Shown here one piece after another: positions 36,252-43,553 of a stretch of DNA of 64,000 nucleotides (positions within the stretch are counted from its first letter, which is position 1; every line of letters begins with the position of its first letter). Made by a program: the position numbers and the translations under genes. Source of the stretch: Oryzomonas japonica (GTDB lineage: Bacteria; Desulfobacterota; Desulfuromonadia; Geobacterales; Pseudopelobacteraceae); NCBI RefSeq assembly GCF_008802365.1, contig NZ_VZQZ01000003.1, positions 186,001 to 250,000 of the forward strand. The letters are read 5' to 3'. A model generated the notes under the pieces. It ran no database searches, had not been told where the DNA came from, and saw only the letters and a program-made list of their open reading frames with translations.

Positions 36252-37352
36252 TCAAACCGTTTGTTCTGCACAAGGGGCAGATGGTCCTATCGCCCCTGCT
36301 ATTTTCCCGCCTCCCAGCACCTCGTCACCCCGGTAAAAAACCACTGACTGGCCCGGCGTAACCGCCCGCTGCGGTTCATCGAAGCGTACCTCGCATCTGC
36401 TTTCCGGCAGCAGCCTGACCCGGCACGCAACCGGGTGATGGCGATAGCGGATTTTGCAGGCCGTTTCGAATTCCTCCCCATCCGGGGGGACGATCCAGCC
36501 CACCTCTGCGGCAAGCAGGCCGGCAGCTGCCAAATACTCTTCCTCCCCCACCACCACGACATTGCGGTCGGTATCGATGGCTGTTACGTACAGAGGCCTG
36601 TTCCAGGCGACCCCCAGTCCCTTGCGCTGGCCAATGGTATACCGGTGCGTCCCGCGGTGGCGGCCGACAACCTGCCCTCCCACATGCACGATGTCCCCCG
36701 GCGTTCCCGCCAGGCCGCCGCTCTCTTCCAGGAACGCCACGTAATCATCGTCGGGGATGAAACACACCTCCTGACTGTCGCCCTTGTCGGCCACCGGCAG
36801 GGCAAACTCGTGGGCCAGGCGGCGCACCTCATCCTTGCTCGCCATCTCCCCCAGCGGGAAGAGCACCTGAGATAACTGCTCCTGGGAGAGTGTGTAGAGA
36901 AAATAGGACTGATCCTTGCCGATGCAGCGTGCTTGCCGCAGGTGGCAGACGCCCGCGCTATCGATGGTGTTCCTGACGTAGTGGCCGGTGGCCAGCAGGT
37001 CCGCCCCCACGGCGCGCGCCTGTTCCAGCAGCAGGCCGAACTTGACGTAGCGGTTGCAGCGCACGCAGGGATTGGGGGTGCGGCCGCAACGGTACTCGTC
37101 GATGAAGTCCTGGATGATCAGGTGGCGAAAATCCGTTTCAAGGCCGATCACATGGTGGGGGATTCCCAGGTGCCGGGCCACGGCTGCGGCATCGTGGGCG
37201 GCCGAGCCGCTGCCCGTGCTGCGCGGTGCGAAGAGCTGCATGGTAATGCCGATCACCTCGAAGCCCTGGCGCTTCAGCAGGGCGGCGGTGACCGATGAGT
37301 CCACCCCGCCGCTCATGGCGACGGCGACAACCGGTTTCTTTTCGGAGGCCAT
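36252..37352 (-). CDS. mnmA: tRNA-specific 2-thiouridylase MnmA, copy 1
   Basis: Activates C2 of U34 in Lys, Glu and Gln tRNAs with ATP and inserts sulfur. The 366-residue protein has the PP-loop SGGVDSS (14-20), catalytic C99 (PCVRCNRYVKF) and persulfide C197 (EVCFIPDDDY). It lacks the CC pair seen near residue 52 in the second copy (55858-56928). The chosen start, ATG at 37352, shares one base with the stop of the ThiS-ThiF gene (TGATG), so the two are translationally coupled. The context of trans-sulfuration genes ties it to sulfur metabolism. Confidence 0.93.
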   Translation of the reverse strand: MASEKKPVVAVAMSGGVDSSVTAALLKRQGFEVIGITMQLFAPRSTGSGSAAHDAAAVARHLGIPHHVIGLETDFRHLIIQDFIDEYRCGRTPNPCVRCNRYVKFGLLLEQARAVGADLLATGHYVRNTIDSAGVCHLRQARCIGKDQSYFLYTLSQEQLSQVLFPLGEMASKDEVRRLAHEFALPVADKGDSQEVCFIPDDDYVAFLEESGGLAGTPGDIVHVGGQVVGRHRGTHRYTIGQRKGLGVAWNRPLYVTAIDTDRNVVVVGEEEYLAAAGLLAAEVGWIVPPDGEEFETACKIRYRHHPVACRVRLLPESRCEVRFDEPQRAVTPGQSVVFYRGDEVLGGGKIAGAIGPSAPCAEQTV

Positions 37353-38158
37353 CAGGTACCTTCCTCTCCGAGAATAATTCGTACCACCTGATTGGCTTGA
37401 TGGCCGGCTGCGATGCCGACCCGCGGGGCCATCAGGCCGCACCCGGTCCGGGCTTCCGACTCGCCGTCCCCCACGAGGTACAGGCGGGAGGCTGCCCGCT
37501 GGGTGACAATGGCGTTGTTGGGGCCATACCCTGCCAGCCCCGATGCGGCCACGACCACGACCTCCGGCATCCGGGCGAGGAGCGTCTCCACCAGCATGGC
37601 CTTCATGTCGGCCCGGTCAAAGGCCTCGACCACAACGGTGCACAAGGCGAAGACCGCGGGAATGTTTGCGGGGCTCAGCATGACGTGGTGCGGTTCCACC
37701 GTGATATAGGGGTTGATGCGGGCCAGGTTGTCGGCCAGGGCAGCCACCTTGGGATGGCCCAGTTGGTCGACGAAATACTGCTGACGGTTGAGGTTGGACG
37801 GCTCCACCACGTCGAAATCCGCGATCACGATCCTGCCGACGCCTATCCGCGCCAGGGACACGGCAACCGCCGAGCCGAGCCCGCCAACACCGGCGATACC
37901 GACCGTGGCCGCCTGTAGCCGGGCATGCACGCCCGGGGTGTGGCGGGCAGCCATCAGCCGTTGCAACTCATCTTCCGACGGCCGCTCCCCCCGTTTGATC
38001 AGGTAGACCTCATCGCCATCCCGGAGCGCCGTTTCGGCCGGAGCCGGAAACCCGTTGTGGATCAGCACGTCTGCGCCCGGTTTCCATTGCGCGGCCAGTG
38101 ATGACAAGGTTGCCCCCGGGTCGATTTCTGTTGCTATCTCGTTTATCCGTATGCGCAT
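37352..38158 (-). CDS. ThiS-like domain fused to a ThiF-type E1-like adenylyltransferase
   Basis: A 268-residue fusion. Residues 1-57 look like a ThiS/MoaD ubiquitin-like fold (MRIRINEIATEIDPGATLSSL to DGDEVYLIKRGE) but lack the terminal Gly-Gly of a working sulfur carrier. Residues about 60-268 are a ThiF family 2 domain with the nucleotide-binding GVGGLGS (90-96), DFDVVEPSNLNRQQYF and the C-terminal GHQANQVVRIIL. It probably adenylates the C-terminus of a separate carrier protein. The CxxC zinc pairs of larger MoeB/ThiF proteins are absent. Start chosen at 38158, the first residue of the ThiS-like fold. Confidence 0.8.
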   Translation of the reverse strand: MRIRINEIATEIDPGATLSSLAAQWKPGADVLIHNGFPAPAETALRDGDEVYLIKRGERPSEDELQRLMAARHTPGVHARLQAATVGIAGVGGLGSAVAVSLARIGVGRIVIADFDVVEPSNLNRQQYFVDQLGHPKVAALADNLARINPYITVEPHHVMLSPANIPAVFALCTVVVEAFDRADMKAMLVETLLARMPEVVVVAASGLAGYGPNNAIVTQRAASRLYLVGDGESEARTGCGLMAPRVGIAAGHQANQVVRIILGEEGT

Positions 38159-38251
38159 GGGCAAACTGCTTTTCGTCTGTAAAGTATCGCCGGGGCCTTC
38201 CGGCACTGTCGGATGTTTAATCTCAAACTTCCGGAAAGACAAGACTATTAT

Positions 38252-39388
38252 CTAACGGCCAATGACCTGCTGGAGGTCGGCAATCAGGTCGTCAACATCC
38301 TCCAGCCCGACCGAGAAGCGCACCAGGGTGTCCTTGATCCCCTTCTTTTCCCGTTCTGCCTTGGGAACCGCCGCGTGGGACATTTTTGCCGGGTAGGAAA
38401 TGATGCTTTCCACCCCCCCCAGGCTGACGGCAAAGGCGGAAAACTGCGCTTTCTCCAATAGTTCCTTGGTTAACGCGTAGGATTCGAGCTCGAAGGAGAG
38501 GACGGCGCCGGGGCCGTCGGCCTGGGCGGCATTGATGGCATGGCCGGGATGGTCGGTGAGTCCGGGGTAGTGCACCTTGAGGACTGACTTTTGGGTTTGG
38601 AGCCAGGCCGCGATCTTTTCCGCGCTCCGTTGGCTCTGATCCATCCTGACTTTGAGCGTCTTGAGCCCCCGCAGGGTCAAAAAAGAATCCTGGGGCCCCA
38701 GGATGGCGCCGAAGGCATTCTGGATGAAGCGGATACGATTGCCCAGCTCCGGGTCGCTGACAACGGCGAAACCGCAGATGACGTCGCTGTGGCCGTTCAG
38801 GAACTTGGTGCCGCTGTGCAGAACGATATCGCAACCGAGTTCCAGGGGGCGTTGCAGGTAAGGGGTCATGAAGGTATTGTCAACCAGGGTGATGATACCC
38901 CGCGGCCGGGCCAAGGCCACGACTCCGCGCAGGTCGGTGACCTTGAGCAGCGGGTTGGAGGGGCTTTCCAGGTAGATGCCCTTGGTTTCCGGCCTGATGG
39001 CGGCCGCGATGGCCTCAAGGCTGGTGGCGTCCACGAAGGTGGAACTGATGCCGAGGCGCTGGAAGATGCTGGTCAGCACCCGGTAGGCGCCGCCGTAGAC
39101 ATCCTCGCACACCACCAGATGATCGCCGGGAGAGAAGATCAACAGGGTGGAGGAAATGGCCGCCATGCCGGAGGCAAAGGCAAAGGCCCGGCTCCCCTTT
39201 TCCAGCCCGGCGATGGCCACTTCCAACGCTTCGCGGGTGGGGTTGTCGGAACGGGCGTAGTCGTATTTCCCGAAGTGGTCCACCGATTGCTGACGAAAGG
39301 TGGAGGTCTGGTAGATGGGCACGCCCAGCGCGCCGGTCAAGGGATCGGCGGTCTGGCCACCGTGAATGAGTTGGGTTGCAAACTTCAT
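38252..39388 (-). CDS. Trans-sulfuration PLP enzyme (cystathionine gamma-synthase/lyase or O-acylhomoserine sulfhydrylase type), second copy
   Basis: A 378-residue PLP enzyme of the Cys/Met metabolism family. Landmarks: YDYARSDNPTREALE (phosphate-binding Tyr/Arg), SGMAAISS, VDNTFMTPYLQRPL, and HSGTKFLNGHSDV with the PLP-binding lysine. It would make or break the C-S bond of cystathionine, or insert sulfide into O-acylhomoserine; the exact reaction cannot be settled by motif. It is 10 bp downstream of a similar gene (39399-40535), both under one SAM riboswitch, so they probably act in succession to make homocysteine. Confidence 0.9.
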   Translation of the reverse strand: MKFATQLIHGGQTADPLTGALGVPIYQTSTFRQQSVDHFGKYDYARSDNPTREALEVAIAGLEKGSRAFAFASGMAAISSTLLIFSPGDHLVVCEDVYGGAYRVLTSIFQRLGISSTFVDATSLEAIAAAIRPETKGIYLESPSNPLLKVTDLRGVVALARPRGIITLVDNTFMTPYLQRPLELGCDIVLHSGTKFLNGHSDVICGFAVVSDPELGNRIRFIQNAFGAILGPQDSFLTLRGLKTLKVRMDQSQRSAEKIAAWLQTQKSVLKVHYPGLTDHPGHAINAAQADGPGAVLSFELESYALTKELLEKAQFSAFAVSLGGVESIISYPAKMSHAAVPKAEREKKGIKDTLVRFSVGLEDVDDLIADLQQVIGR

Positions 39389-39398
39389 GGTCGTCTCC

Positions 39399-40535
39399 TT
39401 ACGCTTCCAGGGCTTGGTTCAAATCTTCGATCAGGTCGTTGTTGTCCTCGATACCGACCGACAGGCGCAGCAGGGTGTTGTTGATACCGAGCCGCGCCCG
39501 GAGTTCAAGCGGTATGTCGGCGTGGGTCTGCACCTCGGGAAAGGTGATCAGGCTTTCCACCCCGCCCAGGCTCTCCGCAAAGGAGATCAGGCGCGTTTTC
39601 AGGAGCACCTGTTCCACTAGGGCGTGGGTCGCGACCTCAAAGGCGATCATGGCGCCGAAGCCGCGGGAATCGCGCTTTACCAGGGCATGACCGGGGTGAT
39701 CTTCGAGACCCGGGTAATAGACCTTGGCGATGGCCGGGTGGTTTTTCAGCCAGCCGGCGATTTTTGCGGCATTTTCCTGTTGCCGGTCCATGCGGACCCC
39801 CAGGGTCTTTATGCCGCGCATCACCAGCCAGGAGTCCTGAGGCCCCAGCACCGCGCCGGCGGCGTTCTGGTGGTAGTAGACCCGCTCGGCCAGTTCGGCG
39901 TCCTTGACCACCACCAGCCCGGCGATGGTGTCGTTATGACCGGCCAGGTATTTGGACGCGCTGTAGACGGCGATGTCGGCCCCCAGGTCCAGGGGGCGCA
40001 GGAGATACGGGGTCAGAAAGGTGTTGTCCACGATGAGGAGCAGGTCGCGGTCACGGCAGAGGGTGGACAGGGCCGGGATGTCGGCAAACTTCAGCAGGGG
40101 GTTGGTGAGCGATTCGGCGAATACCGCCCTGGTCCGGGGCGTGAGCGCTGCCCGCACCGCCTCCACGTCGCTCGTGTCGACATAGCTGAAGGTCAGCCCG
40201 AACTGGTTGAACACCTTGTCGAACAGGCGGCAGGTACCGCCGTACAGGTCCTCGGTAACGACCAGGTGGTCCCCCGAACGAAACAGCAACAGCAGGTTGG
40301 CGATGGCGGCCATGCCGGAGGAATAGGCAAAGCCGCGCGCCCCGTTATCAAGGCGGGCCATGCCGTCTTCCAGGGACTGGCGGGTTGGGTTGCCCGAGCG
40401 GCTGTAATCATAGCCGGTGCTCTGGCCGAGTCCCGGGTGCCTGAACGTGGCGGTCTGATAAATGGGCACCGAAACCGCGCCGGTCCGGGTATCCCATTCC
40501 AGACCGATCTGAACCGCCTGCGTACTGATGTTCAT
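39399..40535 (-). CDS. Trans-sulfuration PLP enzyme (cystathionine gamma-synthase type), first copy
   Basis: A 378-residue PLP enzyme, clearly related to the next gene but diverged. It shows YDYSRSGNPTRQSLEDGMA, SSGMAAIANLL, VDNTFLTPYLLRPLDLGAD and YSASKYLAGHNDT with the PLP lysine. Cystathionine gamma-synthase or O-acetylhomoserine sulfhydrylase activity is most likely for the first gene of such a pair. GGGAGG lies about 7 bp before the ATG, directly after the U-tract of the riboswitch terminator, so AdoMet should control it by transcription attenuation. Confidence 0.9.
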   Translation of the reverse strand: MNISTQAVQIGLEWDTRTGAVSVPIYQTATFRHPGLGQSTGYDYSRSGNPTRQSLEDGMARLDNGARGFAYSSGMAAIANLLLLFRSGDHLVVTEDLYGGTCRLFDKVFNQFGLTFSYVDTSDVEAVRAALTPRTRAVFAESLTNPLLKFADIPALSTLCRDRDLLLIVDNTFLTPYLLRPLDLGADIAVYSASKYLAGHNDTIAGLVVVKDAELAERVYYHQNAAGAVLGPQDSWLVMRGIKTLGVRMDRQQENAAKIAGWLKNHPAIAKVYYPGLEDHPGHALVKRDSRGFGAMIAFEVATHALVEQVLLKTRLISFAESLGGVESLITFPEVQTHADIPLELRARLGINNTLLRLSVGIEDNNDLIEDLNQALEA

Positions 40536-40547
40536 CTTCTACCTCCC

Positions 40548-40581
40548 AAAATAAAAATCCCCTTCCGGGGTGTGGAAGAGG
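40548..40581 (-). terminator. Riboswitch-controlled terminator
   Basis: Read on the minus strand, CCTCTTCC (from 40574-40581), a 7-base loop and GGAAGGGG (from 40559-40566) form an 8-bp stem with one G-T pair, followed by ATTTTTATTTT (40548-40558). The same CCTCTTCC arm can pair instead with GGAAGAG from 40597-40603, the antiterminator. Confidence 0.92.
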
Positions 40582-40602
40582 ATTCCTCTAGGGCATCTCT
40601 TC

Positions 40603-40705
40603 CTTATCTCCCGAAACCGTGCGGTTTCGCTGGAATTGGCACCTTACCCTTGCAGGTTGGTTGCCGCGACGTCGTTGGGCCAGTCCCTCGGTCGCTCTCG
40701 ATAAG
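40603..40705 (-). ncRNA. SAM-I (S-box) riboswitch aptamer
   Basis: The minus-strand RNA begins CTTATCGAGAG and contains GGGACTGGCCC, the CGGCAACC segment, GGTGCCAATTCCAGC and closes with GAGATAAG: the order and conserved core of the SAM-I riboswitch. P1 pairs CTTATC (40700-40705) with GATAAG (40603-40608) and can extend to nine pairs. The 3' arm of the extended P1 overlaps the antiterminator arm. With AdoMet bound, P1 is stable, the terminator forms and the two trans-sulfuration genes are turned off. Confidence 0.97.
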
Positions 40706-40742
40706 AAATTTATGTATTTTTTGTGTGAATTATTGTGGGTTG

Positions 40743-40771
40743 AGCCTACGATATGCCACCAATCTTGTCAA
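40743..40771 (-). promoter_or_regulatory. Predicted promoter of the riboswitch and methionine genes
   Basis: TTGACA (40766-40771), 17-bp spacer, TAGGCT (40743-40748) on the minus strand. A start near 40736 would leave about 30 bases before the aptamer. This covers most of the 313-bp space between 40535 and 40848, together with the aptamer and terminator. Confidence 0.65.
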
Positions 40772-40847
40772 TAATATTTTAGCGGGAGATGCTCGGAGCG
40801 CAGTGGAACGGGTGGTTATCATTACCGGTCCGGCGGGCCTCCCTTGC

Positions 40848-41354
40848 TCATTCCTTTTCGAGCACTATCGCCACCATGAACCAATCCTCATCGGTTGCGA
40901 ACCGGAGGGTGAGCGTGTCGAGATTGTTGCCGGCATTGACATAGTAATCGTCGCCACTGACCAGCGAAGGAGTTGACAGCTTGATATCGGTGCCGCCCGG
41001 TGAGATATGCTGCTTGAAGGAACCGGCAATCATGTTGGCGATCTCGCCCAGGGCATCGCGAACATCGTCGTTCAACTCGGTGACTTCCATGCCGAGCATG
41101 CTTGATGTGAAGGCGAGCGCCAGCTTCTGGGGGGCATGCAGGCTCACAAGGCCGTTATACACACCGGCAAACCCGACCATTGCCGTAATGCAGTCCTTGA
41201 AATGTGTCTCCGGTGCCACCTGGAGCGGCAGGTGCAGCAGGTTTTCCATACCCACCATGGTGCAGAACACCTCTTCCACATCACGGATGAGGTGCTTGAG
41301 CAGCTCGTCCTCGCTCGTGTGAAGAGCGTCCAGGAGGTCATTTTTCAGCGGCAT
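40848..41354 (-). CDS. CheX-like chemotaxis phosphatase
   Basis: A 168-residue protein of the CheC/CheX/FliY class. The helix motif DALGEIANMIAGSFK (about 100-114) carries the Glu and Asn that attack phospho-CheY in CheX. The N-terminal half (ETHFKDCITAMVGFAGVYNGLVSLHAP) is the usual beta-sheet part. It probably dephosphorylates a CheY-like regulator. It is a single gene here with no chemotaxis genes next to it; a CheY-like protein with another CheX relative is encoded about 9 kb away (30997-32266). Confidence 0.85.
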   Translation of the reverse strand: MPLKNDLLDALHTSEDELLKHLIRDVEEVFCTMVGMENLLHLPLQVAPETHFKDCITAMVGFAGVYNGLVSLHAPQKLALAFTSSMLGMEVTELNDDVRDALGEIANMIAGSFKQHISPGGTDIKLSTPSLVSGDDYYVNAGNNLDTLTLRFATDEDWFMVAIVLEKE

Positions 41355-41544
41355 TGCACGCCCCTTTGTCCGCGGGGCCGATTACGCATGACGGAGGGCG
41401 CACCGCTTCCCCCCTTCCGTCAAACGACCAGTCTGCCCACACGTGCGATTGGTTTTCCGTCCAGCCCGATGTTATCAGTATAAAACCCTACTCTGCATAA
41501 TTGTGATGGAAATTTCAAGATAAAATAAGACAATTATAATATGA

Positions 41545-41575
41545 AAACAGCCTCGCACCGGGAGGGGCGAGGCTG
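41545..41575 (-). terminator. Terminator of the cytochrome-porin operon
   Basis: A perfect 9-bp stem CAGCCTCGC/GCGAGGCTG (41548-41556 and 41567-41575), followed on the minus strand by TTTTCATATTAT. It lies about 50 bp past the stop of the monoheme cytochrome gene. Confidence 0.85.
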
Positions 41576-41623
41576 TGTGGAACAGACGATAACAGCGGGC
41601 CAAACGCCGGTGTGGCCGATGCC

Positions 41624-41986
41624 CTACCGTGCGTTCTCGTCAAGCAGGTAATTCAACAGTATGACAACCTCCCTGATCTCTTGTTTGTTCATATTGGAAT
41701 TGGGTTTCCGCAGCATTTTGATGCCATAGGCCTTTACCGCCTGCCGGTCAAAGGGCTGGCCGGTGATGGGAGCCCTCCCGGTCTGCACGGCAATGACGGT
41801 TCGTTCCATGGTGTGGCACTTGATGCATTTCCGCGACATGAGATCGAACGATGCCCTGTAGTTGGCCGGGATGCTGTCGGGATCGAAATTCATTCTGTCC
41901 CCGCGTCCCTTTACCCTGATGCGTGCGTCGGCAACCGCGGCAATGACAAGCGTGAAGAGCGTGACCAGTATGATGAGCTTCCGCAT
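41624..41986 (-). CDS. Small periplasmic monoheme c-type cytochrome
   Basis: A 120-residue exported protein: signal peptide (about residues 1-21, cleavage near VADA), one heme motif CIKCH (54-58), and a C-terminal NMNKQEIREVVILLNYLLDE with methionine that could be the distal ligand. It resembles small class I-type carriers that shuttle single electrons in the periplasm. It is the last gene of a five-gene operon, 45 bp after the heme-porin fusion gene, so it may carry electrons to or from that outer-membrane protein. Confidence 0.88.
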   Translation of the reverse strand: MRKLIILVTLFTLVIAAVADARIRVKGRGDRMNFDPDSIPANYRASFDLMSRKCIKCHTMERTVIAVQTGRAPITGQPFDRQAVKAYGIKMLRKPNSNMNKQEIREVVILLNYLLDENAR

Positions 41987-42031
41987 GTGAGACTCCTTCA
42001 GACGAAATTATGGCGGCTAGTAGAGCAAAAA

Positions 42032-43513
42032 TCAGAAACTGAACGTCACCCCGAGGGTGCCTATTTTGTTGGTGAAATCCTGAGCACTCGAACTAACGGA
42101 CGATTTGTACGCAGAGGCGATCTCATGTTTGTATTCCAGGGCCACCTTTACGTTTTCAAGCGGGGCGTAGGCAAGCGTCGGAATATACCGGCGCACCAGG
42201 CCGCGTCCGTCATCCTGATATTCGAACCGCATGGCGCCGATGAGGTTTTGGAGAAAGGTGTACTCGCCCTCGACTGCGGCCACGTAGGACTTTACTTCGG
42301 TCGGGGTCGTGGACAGGTAGGCATTGTCGTCCTTGCCCAGCACACCGGCCACCCTGAGCCTGAAGAGCTTGTAGAGGATGTCCAGGTCCAGGCCGCTGCG
42401 ATAATAGGTGTTCTGGATGAGGCCGCCTTCCGTGGTGTTCGGGGTGCCGTTCTTGCCATAGTAGCCGTAGGCCCCAACGGTGACCGTCAGGAAGTCGAAG
42501 ATGCTCTCCTCCTTGGCCAGATCCACCTCCGGTTCGTTTGCCAGGTAATCCGCCCCGCCGAACTTGTAGGAGATGTGCCCATACCCTTCCTTGGTGTTTT
42601 GATACTTGCGGTTCACCACCCCGGCGGCGACAAAGAAGCGGTTAGCAAGGACGGCGTTGGCCTCCAGTGCGTCCTGGGGCTGTTCGAGCTTGAATTCGGA
42701 AGTGCCGACCGTGTAGGCGTAGGGGGCAAAGGAGTTGGTCGTGGAGAGTTTGTTGTTGGACTTCCAGAGCCCGAGCTTCGGCTGCATGCGCCCCACCTTG
42801 AAGTTGATGGGCGTGTCGAGGGCGTGGCGCCAGATGACGAATAGTTCATTGATATTGGTGCTGTTGTTGGCCGGGGTGGTGCTCGTCGTATTCGTATTCA
42901 GAATGTTATCGGTATTCTCGCTGTAGGCCACATAGGTGGCGAAAAAGGCAACCTTTTCCCGAAAATTGCCGCCGGCGTTCAGTTTGAGGGCACGTGTCGA
43001 GAGGTCGAGCTCGTTGACGGCGTTGTGGTCGTAGGTCGCATGTATCGAGGCAGTGAAGGATATGGGAAGAAGTTCGGGGATAGCCGCCAGGAGAAGCCCT
43101 TCGGGCTTGGCCTCGCCCCCGGGAGCCGCGTCAGGCGCAGCCGCTTCCTGGGCCGGCTCGGGTGAGGACGCCTCTGCGGCCCCCAGTGCCCCGCCCTTCA
43201 ATTTGCTCAACTTGTCGGCGTCACCTTCGCCCCTCACCTCCATGGCCCCGCCAGCCGGCTTGGCTGTCGCCTTGGGGGCGGGGGCGGCTTCCTTGGCCTT
43301 GGCCGCCTTCTGTCCCTTGCCGAAGTAGACGTATGAGTTTTTAAGGAACGCCTCGCCGTACTCGTTCAATTCGGGGTAGATGGTATGGCAGGTGCTGCAT
43401 TCGACCTTGTAGGCGCGGCTGAATGCAGGGATGGCGTGGGATGAGGCAACCACAATCAGTTGGACAAGACAAGATCCTATAAGGCACAGGATCAAAGCCG
43501 GTTTTCTTGTCAT
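42032..43513 (-). CDS. Outer-membrane beta-barrel protein with an N-terminal monoheme cytochrome (Cyc2-like fusion architecture)
   Basis: A 493-residue protein. After a signal peptide (about 1-27) comes a short cytochrome segment AIPAFSRAYKVECSTCH with one heme site (CSTCH, 39-43) and PELNEYGEAFLKNSYVYF, then a low-complexity Ala/Pro/Lys-rich linker (about 66-140). From about 150 to the end is a beta-barrel: alternating amphipathic strands and a terminal phenylalanine (GTLGVTFSF). Heme plus porin in one chain is the layout of Cyc2, the iron-oxidation protein of neutrophilic and acidophilic iron oxidisers. Here the linker is unusually long. It could pass electrons across the outer membrane. 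Start chosen at 43513, where the signal peptide begins. Confidence 0.85.
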   Translation of the reverse strand: MTRKPALILCLIGSCLVQLIVVASSHAIPAFSRAYKVECSTCHTIYPELNEYGEAFLKNSYVYFGKGQKAAKAKEAAPAPKATAKPAGGAMEVRGEGDADKLSKLKGGALGAAEASSPEPAQEAAAPDAAPGGEAKPEGLLLAAIPELLPISFTASIHATYDHNAVNELDLSTRALKLNAGGNFREKVAFFATYVAYSENTDNILNTNTTSTTPANNSTNINELFVIWRHALDTPINFKVGRMQPKLGLWKSNNKLSTTNSFAPYAYTVGTSEFKLEQPQDALEANAVLANRFFVAAGVVNRKYQNTKEGYGHISYKFGGADYLANEPEVDLAKEESIFDFLTVTVGAYGYYGKNGTPNTTEGGLIQNTYYRSGLDLDILYKLFRLRVAGVLGKDDNAYLSTTPTEVKSYVAAVEGEYTFLQNLIGAMRFEYQDDGRGLVRRYIPTLAYAPLENVKVALEYKHEIASAYKSSVSSSAQDFTNKIGTLGVTFSF

Positions 43514-43553
43514 GGTGGTGTCTTCCTCCTGTAATTTGATTAAATTCAAATTG

